In this document: positions 1 to 5,201 of the stretch, piece after piece | How positions within the stretch are numbered: the first letter of the stretch is position 1 | Layout of the letters: every line of letters starts with the position of its first letter | Assembly: GCA_025965775.1 (NCBI GenBank) | Contig: JAOPWG010000112.1 | Coordinates: forward strand, 1 to 7,449 | Length of the DNA stretch: 7,449 nt | Origin: Modestobacter sp. | Lineage (GTDB): Bacteria; Actinomycetota; Actinomycetes; Mycobacteriales; Geodermatophilaceae | Reading direction: 5' to 3' | The notes under the pieces: model-generated | What the model saw: the letters and a program-made list of their open reading frames with translations, nothing else | Database searches by the model: none | What the model was told of the DNA's origin: nothing | Position numbers and translations under genes: made by a program

Positions 1-30
1 GGGGGGCCGCCGGTCGAGCGAGCATCTACG

Positions 31-1257
31 TCAGGCGCGGATGCCGGCCATGGCCTTCTGCAGGTTGCGGTCGATGGCCGCGAGGAAATCCTCGGTGTTC
101 AGCCACGGCTGGTCCTTGGAGATCAGCAGGGCGAGGTCCTTGGTCATCTGACCGCTCTCGACGGTGTCGATGCAGACCCGCTCGAGCGTCTCGGCGAAGA
201 GCGTCACCGCCGGGGTCTCGTCGAGCTTGCCGCGGTGCGCCAGGCCCCGCGTCCAGGCGAAGATCGACGCGATCGGGTTGGTCGACGTCGCCTCACCCTT
301 CTGGTGCTGCCGGAAGTGGCGGGTGACGGTGCCGTGTGCGGCCTCGGCCTCCACGGTCCGGCCGTCGGGGCTCATCAGCACCGAGGTCATCAGGCCCAGC
401 GAGCCGAAGCCCTGCGCCACGGTGTCGGACTGCACGTCACCGTCGTAGTTCTTGCAGGCCCAGACGTAGCCACCCTCCCACTTGAGCGAGGCGGCGACCA
501 TGTCGTCGATCAGCCGGTGCTCGTAGGTGATGCCGGCGTCCTTGAACTTGTCGGCGAACTCGGTCTGGAAGACCTCCTCGAAGATGTCCTTGAACCGGCC
601 GTCGTAGGCCTTCAGGATCGTGTTCTTCGTGGACAGGTAGACCGGGTACTTGCGGGCCAGCCCGTAGTTCAGCGACGCGTAGGCGAAGTCCCGGATCGAG
701 TCGTCGAGGTTGTACATCGACAGCGAGACTCCGGGGCCGGGGGCCTGGAAGACCTCGTGCTCGATCGGCTCGGAGCCGTCGGCCGGGGTGAAGGTCACCG
801 TCAGGGTGCCCGCTGAGGGGAACTTGAAGTCGGTGGCGCGGTACTGGTCGCCATAGGCGTGGCGGCCGACGATGATCGGCTTGGTCCAGCCCGGCACCAG
901 ACGCGGGACGTTGGACATGATGATCGGCTCGCGGAAGATGACACCGCCGAGGATGTTGCGGATCGTCCCGTTCGGGGATCGCCACATCTTCTTCAGGCCG
1001 AACTCCTCCACCCGCGCCTCGTCCGGGGTGATGGTGGCGCACTTGACGCCGACGCCGTGCCGCTTGATGGCGTTGGCCGCGTCGACCGTCACCTGGTCGT
1101 CGGTGGCGTCGCGGTGCTCGATGCCGAGGTCGTAGTACTCGAGGTCGACGTCGAGGTACGGAAGGATCAACTGGTCCTTGATGAACTGCCAGATGATCCG
1201 GGTCATCTCGTCGCCGTCGAGCTCGACGACCTTGCCCTCGACCTTGATCTTGCTCAC
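31..1257 (-). CDS. icd: NADP-dependent isocitrate dehydrogenase (homodimeric, eukaryote-like type)
   Basis: Oxidatively decarboxylates isocitrate to 2-oxoglutarate in the cytosolic TCA cycle, yielding NADPH. The 408 residues match the usual length of the dimeric class that also includes mitochondrial and cytosolic eukaryotic IDH and mycobacterial Icd1, not the 740-residue monomeric class. Visible motifs are ITPDEARVEEF (76-86), the substrate loop RSPNGTIRN (93-101: S94, N96, R100) with R109 and R132, Y139, K211 of KNT, and metal-binding acidic residues around D251/D252 and D272-D278. EAAHGTVTRHFR (305-316) carries R313 and H314, the pair that in this family contacts the 2'-phosphate of NADP, so NADP preference is expected. 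The start is GTG at 1257, with a GAGGGA ribosome site ten bases upstream. It lies 38 bases after mdh with no TANNNT hexamer in the gap, so co-transcription with mdh is likely. The family call is very secure. Confidence 0.97.
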   Translation of the reverse strand: MSKIKVEGKVVELDGDEMTRIIWQFIKDQLILPYLDVDLEYYDLGIEHRDATDDQVTVDAANAIKRHGVGVKCATITPDEARVEEFGLKKMWRSPNGTIRNILGGVIFREPIIMSNVPRLVPGWTKPIIVGRHAYGDQYRATDFKFPSAGTLTVTFTPADGSEPIEHEVFQAPGPGVSLSMYNLDDSIRDFAYASLNYGLARKYPVYLSTKNTILKAYDGRFKDIFEEVFQTEFADKFKDAGITYEHRLIDDMVAASLKWEGGYVWACKNYDGDVQSDTVAQGFGSLGLMTSVLMSPDGRTVEAEAAHGTVTRHFRQHQKGEATSTNPIASIFAWTRGLAHRGKLDETPAVTLFAETLERVCIDTVESGQMTKDLALLISKDQPWLNTEDFLAAIDRNLQKAMAGIRA

Positions 1258-1267
1258 GTGGTTGATT

Positions 1268-1274
1268 TCCCTCT
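1268..1274 (-). promoter_or_regulatory. Ribosome binding site of icd
   Basis: The purine-rich run AGAGGGA lies ten bases before the GTG at 1257. It supports that start and contrasts with mdh, folD and purN, which have no such site. Confidence 0.7.
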
Positions 1275-1280
1275 CTGCAG

Positions 1281-1301
1281 CTCTGACCGGTTCGGTCAGA
1301 G
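1281..1301 (-). other. Perfect 9-bp hairpin between mdh and icd
   Basis: CTCTGACCG (1281-1289) and CGGTCAGAG (1293-1301) are perfect reverse complements around a three-base loop. On the minus-strand transcript the stem begins in the last codon of mdh and contains its TGA stop. No U-tract follows, so it is not a canonical intrinsic terminator. It ends 23 bases before the icd start. Possible roles are partial termination, protection of the mdh 3' end after processing, or modulation of icd expression. The structure is seen directly; the role is inferred. Confidence 0.6.
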
Positions 1302-2249
1302 GTCGGCTACATCGGCCTGCTTGGCGCGTACCGCCTCGGCGGCGTCGCGCAGGCCCGCCAGTTCACTGTCGGACAGGTCGCCCTCGACGACCTTCTTCAC
1401 TCCCTGGCGGCCGATCTCGGCCTCGACGCCCAGGTAGACCCCCTTGATGCCGTACTCACCGTCGACCCAGGCACACACCGGCATGACCGTGCCGGCGTCC
1501 TCGATCACCGCGCGCGCCATCCGGGCGGCGGCCGCCGACGGCGCGTAGTAGGCCGAGCCGGTCTTGAGCAGCGCGACGACCTCGGCGCCACCGTTGCGGG
1601 TGCGGTCAACGAGGTGCTCGATGCGGTCGGCGGCGAGGACGTCGGCCAGGGGCTTGCCGTCGACGGTGCAGCGCGAGGGCACCGGCACCATCGTGTCGCC
1701 GTGCGAGCCCAGGGTCAGCGTGCGTACCGAGCCCACCGGCACGCCGAGCTCCTCGGCGACGTTGTTGGTGAACCGGGCGGTGTCGAGCATCCCGGCCTGG
1801 CCCATCACCCGGTGCTTCGGAAAGCCGGTGGCCAGCTGGGCGAGCGCGGTCATCTCGTCCAGAGGGTTGGACACCACGATGACCACGGCGTCCGGCGAGG
1901 TCTGCGCGATGTTCTCGGCGACCTGGCGGACGATGCCGGCGTTGGTCTCGATGAGGTCCATCCGGCTCATGCCCGGCTTGCGGGGCAGGCCCGCGGTGAT
2001 GACGACGACGTCGGAGTTCTCGGTGCCGGCATAGGAGCCGCCCCCGACGCCCACGACCTCGGTCTCGAAACCTTCGATGGGCCGGGACTGGTTCATGTCC
2101 AGCGCGAGGCCCTCGGGCTTGCCCTCGACGATGTCGGTGAGGACGACGGTCTCGAAGACGTTGTACTCGGCGAGCCGTAGCGCAGTGGTCGAGCCGTAGA
2201 AACCGGCGCCGACGACGGTGACCTTGCCCTTCCGTGCCTGGTCTGCCAT
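1296..2249 (-). CDS. mdh: NAD-dependent malate dehydrogenase, LDH-like type
   Basis: Interconverts malate and oxaloacetate with NAD in the TCA cycle. With the ATG at 2249 the protein has 317 residues, normal for LDH-like (MDH3-type) enzymes. The Rossmann glycine motif GAGFYG is at 14-19 and D39 ends strand beta-2, which favours NAD over NADP. The mobile-loop motif LPRKPGMSRMDL (88-99) carries R90 and R96; the arginine at the specificity position marks malate rather than lactate dehydrogenase. N128, D156, R159 and H183 (GSHGD) complete the active site. An in-frame TTG at 2258 would add three residues, but ATG is preferred because it sits seven bases after a TAGGTT hexamer and family N-termini begin close to the glycine motif. 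Streptomyces and Mycobacterium carry the cytosolic-type MDH instead. It follows the DUF3017 gene by 44 bases. Confidence 0.95.
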   Translation of the reverse strand: MADQARKGKVTVVGAGFYGSTTALRLAEYNVFETVVLTDIVEGKPEGLALDMNQSRPIEGFETEVVGVGGGSYAGTENSDVVVITAGLPRKPGMSRMDLIETNAGIVRQVAENIAQTSPDAVVIVVSNPLDEMTALAQLATGFPKHRVMGQAGMLDTARFTNNVAEELGVPVGSVRTLTLGSHGDTMVPVPSRCTVDGKPLADVLAADRIEHLVDRTRNGGAEVVALLKTGSAYYAPSAAAARMARAVIEDAGTVMPVCAWVDGEYGIKGVYLGVEAEIGRQGVKKVVEGDLSDSELAGLRDAAEAVRAKQADVADL

Positions 2250-2262
2250 GCCCGCCAACCTA
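2250..2262 (-). promoter_or_regulatory. Putative leaderless promoter of mdh (-10 TAGGTT)
   Basis: TAGGTT (2262-2257) fits the actinobacterial TANNNT -10 consensus and is followed by seven bases and then ATG. Transcription would therefore start at or next to the A of the start codon. There is no convincing Shine-Dalgarno before the ATG, as expected for a leaderless mRNA. I see no recognisable -35 hexamer. This suggests mdh can be transcribed separately from folD. Confidence 0.5.
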
Positions 2263-2277
2263 GCGCCGACCGGCGCT
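2262..2277. promoter_or_regulatory. 16-bp dyad next to the mdh -10: candidate operator
   Basis: The arms AGCGCCG (2262-2268) and CGGCGCT (2271-2277) are perfect reverse complements around a two-base centre. The dyad touches the first base of the putative mdh -10 hexamer and fills the spacer upstream of it, a common place for a transcription factor site. It could equally form an RNA hairpin ending the folD-DUF3017 transcript, although no U-tract follows. The symmetry is observed; the role is inferred. Confidence 0.4.
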
Positions 2278-2293
2278 CAGCGCCCGCGCGGGT

Positions 2294-2620
2294 TCAGGCA
2301 TGGGGGATCGTCAGGGCGAGGACCGCCACGGTGACCCCGGCCACGGCGCACAGGCCGACGTCCAGGGGCCGGCTACGAACAGCGAGGAAGCCGAGCCGCG
2401 GCAGCGGCAGGAGCAGGCGCAGCAGCGCCGCCAGCACGAGTGCGAGGCCGATGACCACCAACCCGCGGCGCCACTGCTGCACCGCGACCAGCACCAGCCC
2501 CGCACCGACCGCGACGATCACGAGGAACAGCGGCCACTGACGGACCAGCCCGGCCAGCAGCGGCCGGCGCTGGTACAGCGGTGAGCGGCCACTCAGCGAG
2601 CCGCCGGCCGGGCGGCTCAT
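2294..2620 (-). CDS. Small integral membrane protein, DUF3017 family
   Basis: A protein of 108 residues with a short basic N-terminus (about 1-28) and three hydrophobic segments at roughly 29-48, 53-72 and 86-106. Arginine-rich stretches separate the helices (W50-R52, R82-R84). Composition, size and its place directly after folD match the actinobacterial DUF3017 family, for which I know no function. The ATG at 2620 overlaps the folD stop as ATGA, so translation is probably coupled to folD. The conserved adjacency suggests a link to folate or one-carbon metabolism, or simply a conserved operon; the sequence does not decide between them. The family assignment is from recalled resemblance and context, not a search. 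Confidence 0.85.
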   Translation of the reverse strand: MSRPAGGSLSGRSPLYQRRPLLAGLVRQWPLFLVIVAVGAGLVLVAVQQWRRGLVVIGLALVLAALLRLLLPLPRLGFLAVRSRPLDVGLCAVAGVTVAVLALTIPHA

Positions 2621-3486
2621 GCCGACAGCACCTCGGCGCCGGCCAGCTGCTCGGCGGCGAGGACGACGTTGGCCAGCAGCATCGCCCGGGTCATCGGGCC
2701 GACCCCGCCGGGGTTGGGGGCCACGTGCCCGGCGACCTCGGCGACGTCGGGGGCGACGTCACCGGCGATCTTCCCGTCGACCCGGCTGACCCCGACGTCC
2801 AGGACGGCGGCCCCCGGCTTGATCATGTCGGCGGTGATCAGGCCCGGCACGCCGGCGGCCGCGACCACGATGTCGGCGGTGCGGGTGTGCGCGGCCAGGT
2901 CGCGGGTGCCGGTGTGACACAGGGTCACGGTGGCGTTCTCGGTGCGCCGGGTGAGCAGCAGGCCCAGCGGCCGGCCGACGGTGATCCCGCGCCCGACGAC
3001 CACGACCTCGGCGCCGGGGATCGGGACGTCGTGGCGGCGGAGCAGCTCCACGATGCCCTGCGGTGTGCACGGCAGCGGCGCCGGCACCCCGAGGACCAGC
3101 CGCCCGAGGTTCACCGGGTGCAGCCCGTCGGCGTCCTTGGCCGGGTCCATCCTCTCCAGCACGACGCTCTCGTCCAGCCCGCGGGGCAGCGGCAGCTGCA
3201 CGATGTAGCCGGTGCACGCCGGGTCGGCGTTGAGCTCGTCGACGACCGCGAGCACCTCGGCGAGGTCGGCGGTGGCCGGCAGCTCCCGCTGGATGCTGGC
3301 GATGCCGACCTGGGCGCAGTCCTTGTGCTTGGCCGAGACGTACCACCGGCTGCCGGGGTCGTCGCCGACCAGCAGCGTGCCCAGGCCCGGCCGCCGTCCG
3401 GCCGCGGCCAGCGCAGCCACCCGTTCGGTGAGCTCCGCCCGGATCGCCGCTGCCGTCGCCTTGCCGTCCAGAGTCGTTGCCGCCAC
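2617..3486 (-). CDS. folD: Bifunctional methylene-THF dehydrogenase / methenyl-THF cyclohydrolase
   Basis: Converts 5,10-methylene-THF through 5,10-methenyl-THF to 10-formyl-THF, with NADP as the usual cofactor, in the cytosol. The product is the formyl donor for PurN and PurH encoded nearby. The 289 residues fit the family. The catalytic domain shows Y49 and K53 (YVSAK), GYIVQLPLP (93-101, Q97), the KDADG segment with D120, and PCTPQG (139-144). The NADP domain has VVVGRGITVGRPLG (162-175), GDV (242-244) and the signature PGGVGPMTRAML (259-270). The frame stays open upstream as far as 4446, but similarity to FolD begins only at the GTG at 3486, and the extension is antisense to a better-supported gene. 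A CAGACT hexamer six bases before the GTG and the lack of a Shine-Dalgarno hint at a leaderless start. Confidence 0.97.
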   Translation of the reverse strand: MAATTLDGKATAAAIRAELTERVAALAAAGRRPGLGTLLVGDDPGSRWYVSAKHKDCAQVGIASIQRELPATADLAEVLAVVDELNADPACTGYIVQLPLPRGLDESVVLERMDPAKDADGLHPVNLGRLVLGVPAPLPCTPQGIVELLRRHDVPIPGAEVVVVGRGITVGRPLGLLLTRRTENATVTLCHTGTRDLAAHTRTADIVVAAAGVPGLITADMIKPGAAVLDVGVSRVDGKIAGDVAPDVAEVAGHVAPNPGGVGPMTRAMLLANVVLAAEQLAGAEVLSA

Positions 3487-3498
3487 GTGCCCAGTCTG
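3487..3498 (-). promoter_or_regulatory. Possible leaderless promoter of folD (-10 CAGACT)
   Basis: CAGACT (3498-3493) matches the two most important -10 positions (A2 and T6) but not T1, and lies exactly six bases before the GTG start. No Shine-Dalgarno is present. The geometry is the same as at purN and nearly the same as at mdh, which raises its credibility, but the hexamer is weaker. Confidence 0.35.
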
Positions 3499-3675
3499 CC
3501 CGACGTCCGCGCCCGCAGCCTTCGGCCGCCCTGAGCAGACGGTTCGACTCCGCGGCCGGTCCGCTCCTCGGTCGCCGGCGGTCCCTGCGATGCTCGCGGT
3601 CGCGTCGTTCTCACTACGCTCGACGCACCGACGGCGGCGCAGCCCGCACCACCTGCGCGCAGAGGGAGAGCACCG
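3499..3675. other. Divergent intergenic region between folD and the plus-strand membrane gene
   Basis: About 190 bases separate the two divergent start codons. A TACGCT hexamer at 3615-3620 could be the -10 of the plus-strand gene, giving a leader of about 50 bases; I find no -35. Short arms GCGTCG (3602-3607) and CGACGC (3621-3626) flank that hexamer. AGAGGGAGAG (3661-3670) is the ribosome binding site for the ATG at 3676. I see no recognisable riboswitch or RNA gene. Confidence 0.4.
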
Positions 3676-4431
3676 ATGACCGACGCCCACGGCCGGGACA
3701 CCGGCGAGCCGACCCGCGACGTCCGCAACCTCGGGCACGGCAGCTCCGCGCATACCGGCCCCGATTCCGGTCAGCCGCTGGCCGACCAGCCCACCGAGGT
3801 GGTCCCGCTGGACCGCTACCAGGCGCGTGACGAGACACCGCCGGCCGGCGTCCGGGCTCCCGCAGCGGCACCGGCCACCACCGAACGGCACGAGGCCGGG
3901 CGCGACGAACGGGACGACGAGGGCCGGCATCGGCCCGACGAGGCCGACGACGACTCCCGCGGCGCGACCCACCCTGAGTACACCGCCGCCCCGGTGGCGA
4001 TCCGACGGGCGGACTCCTTCGCCGGGCTGCTGCTCGTGCTGGCCGGGATCGCCGCCGGCGTGAGCCTGCTGCTCGTCTGGGAGCGCGGGGGCGACACCGG
4101 GCTGGGCCTGGTCCGCGGCGGGGTCCAGGACGTCGTCGACGGGACCCTGTGGAGCACCGGGTCGTGGCAGCCGTCGGCGGTGGTCTTCGGCGGCGCCGCG
4201 CTCTTCGTGCTCGGCCTGCTGTTGTACGTGCCGACGAAGACCCACCGGTTCCTGGGCGTGCTCGCCCTGCTGGTCTCCCTCGCCGTGGCGGCCGGGGTGC
4301 TCGTGCCACTGGCCGACGCCGGCTGGGACGTGTCCGGCTTCGACGTCGGCTTCTGGTTCACCGTCGCGGTCGGCGGGCTGGGCCTGCTCGGGGCGTTGAA
4401 GGCGCTCATGACCGGCCCGAAACTGCGGTGA
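3676..4431 (+). CDS. Uncharacterised four-helix membrane protein with a charged disordered N-terminus
   Basis: I do not recognise a family. The 251-residue protein has two parts. Residues 1 to about 110 are rich in D, E, R, P, A, T and H and look disordered and soluble. Residues 114-244 carry four hydrophobic segments at roughly 114-134, 166-185, 191-211 and 224-244. There is no signal peptide, so the N-terminal tail is probably cytoplasmic, and four helices would return the C-terminus to the same side. The loop between helices 1 and 2 (about 135-165) holds WERGGDTGLGL and tryptophans at 159 and 164. A strong AGGGAG ribosome site seven bases before the ATG supports this start. It is divergent from folD and convergent with the pentapeptide gene, so it is a separate transcription unit. 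A possible role as a membrane anchor or scaffold is only a guess. Confidence 0.85.
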   Translation: MTDAHGRDTGEPTRDVRNLGHGSSAHTGPDSGQPLADQPTEVVPLDRYQARDETPPAGVRAPAAAPATTERHEAGRDERDDEGRHRPDEADDDSRGATHPEYTAAPVAIRRADSFAGLLLVLAGIAAGVSLLLVWERGGDTGLGLVRGGVQDVVDGTLWSTGSWQPSAVVFGGAALFVLGLLLYVPTKTHRFLGVLALLVSLAVAAGVLVPLADAGWDVSGFDVGFWFTVAVGGLGLLGALKALMTGPKLR

Positions 4432-4434
4432 CAC

Positions 4435-4454
4435 TGCGATCCTCACGGATCGTG
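4435..4454 (+). terminator. Hairpin after the plus-strand membrane gene
   Basis: CGATCC (4437-4442) and GGATCG (4447-4452) pair perfectly around a TCAC loop, and two G-U pairs could extend the stem in RNA. It starts a few bases after the TGA stop at 4431. There is no U-tract, which is common for actinobacterial terminators, so it is a candidate terminator rather than a firm one. Confidence 0.4.
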
Positions 4455-4541
4455 CCGCGGCCAGGTGCCGTGCCCCCGCTGCGCTGTGCCGCTTCCCGTC
4501 GCACCTCGGGGGAACCTCCGGCCTCCCGCGCTCGGCGCGAT

Positions 4542-4558
4542 CTGCGGCTACGCCGCAG
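4542..4558 (-). terminator. 7-bp hairpin after the pentapeptide gene
   Basis: CTGCGGC (4542-4548) and GCCGCAG (4552-4558) are perfect inverted repeats with a three-base loop, eight bases beyond the TGA of the minus-strand gene ending at 4567. It lies in the gap between convergent genes and has no U-tract. A role in ending or protecting the purN-purH-pentapeptide transcript is plausible. The 4455-4541 stretch beside it holds no gene that I can see. Confidence 0.45.
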
Positions 4559-4566
4559 TGCCGATC

Positions 4567-5199
4567 TCAGCCGTCCACCATCACCCCGTGGGCGCGGGCG
4601 AACGACACCGCCTGGACCAGGTCCAGCCGCACGCCCGTCGGGTCGAAGCCGCGCCAGTTGATGCCGTCGGTGTCCGCGCCGCGCAGGTCGGCACCCCGCA
4701 GCAGGGTGGTCTGCAACCGTGCGTGCCGGAGGACGGCGCCGGACAGGTCGGACTCCCGCAGGTCGGTGTCGGTGAGGTCGGCCTCGGCGAGCTTCTGCCC
4801 GGAGAGGTCGACGCCGGACAGGTCCACCCCGCGCAGCGACGCGTAGGACCAGTCGCACTCGGTCGAGGTCATCGGCCGCAGCGTGGCCCCGGCGAACTGC
4901 GAACCGGTGAGCTTGCAGGCCGACCAGGTCACGTCGAACAGCTTCGCCCGGTCGAACCGGCAGGACAGGAACGCCGTCCCCTCGTGCCGGGAACCGGACA
5001 GCGCGACCCCGGTGAGCACGCACCGTTCGAACACGCAGCGCCGGGTGACCAGCTCGATCAGCGAGGCATCGTCGAACCGGCAGCCGACGAATGTGACCCG
5101 ATCCAGCTCGGCCCAGTCCCAGTCGACCCGGGCGAAGTCCTCGCCCTCCCAGGTCGTCCCGGGCTCCGGCGGGCCGACGTGCGGCCGGGTGTTGCGCAC
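4567..5199 (-). CDS. mfpA: Pentapeptide-repeat protein, MfpA/Qnr-like (putative DNA gyrase-interacting protein)
   Basis: Residues 21-195 can be read as 35 consecutive five-residue units in one unbroken register. The central residue is L, F or W in most units; the exceptions include T52, H72, S112, T177 and P187. This predicts a right-handed quadrilateral beta-helix of nearly nine coils. The most regular part is 116-175, with repeated DLSG and DLRG units. Compared with M. tuberculosis MfpA recalled from memory, shared features are SRHEGTAF (70-77) against SQHRGSAF, LRPMT (107-111), DTDLR (144-148), ADLRGA (170-175) and the C-terminal VQAVSFARAHG (195-205), which in MfpA and Qnr forms the end helix that dimerises. 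About 20 extra N-terminal residues precede the helix. By my count the protein is net acidic (about 31 D/E to 24 K/R), fitting a DNA mimic. Known MfpA binds gyrase and lowers fluoroquinolone sensitivity; that activity is inferred here. The GTG follows the purH stop by two bases, with no Shine-Dalgarno. Confidence 0.85.
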   Translation of the reverse strand: MRNTRPHVGPPEPGTTWEGEDFARVDWDWAELDRVTFVGCRFDDASLIELVTRRCVFERCVLTGVALSGSRHEGTAFLSCRFDRAKLFDVTWSACKLTGSQFAGATLRPMTSTECDWSYASLRGVDLSGVDLSGQKLAEADLTDTDLRESDLSGAVLRHARLQTTLLRGADLRGADTDGINWRGFDPTGVRLDLVQAVSFARAHGVMVDG

Positions 5200-5201
5200 G
5201 C

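Noticed and set aside
1..30. A terminator directly after icd
   Set aside because: The 30 bases available contain a run of G and no complete stem; any structure would extend beyond the window.
2251..2258. TTG at 2258 as the mdh start
   Set aside because: It would add three residues and lies inside the proposed -10 hexamer; the ATG at 2249 gives the expected N-terminus.
2581..3534. A 317-codon plus-strand open frame antisense to folD
   Set aside because: Low-complexity shadow of folD with no recognisable domain and no supporting ribosome site.
3487..4446. A 320-codon upstream extension of the folD frame
   Set aside because: FolD similarity starts at the GTG at 3486. The extension is antisense to the plus-strand gene, which has a good ribosome site and four hydrophobic segments; the extension is a charged low-complexity translation with no motif.
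4567..5199. A recently acquired plasmid-type qnr resistance gene
   Set aside because: Its GC-rich composition appears to match the neighbours, it is joined to purH at two bases, and there are no transposon or integron traces. Chromosomal MfpA type fits better.
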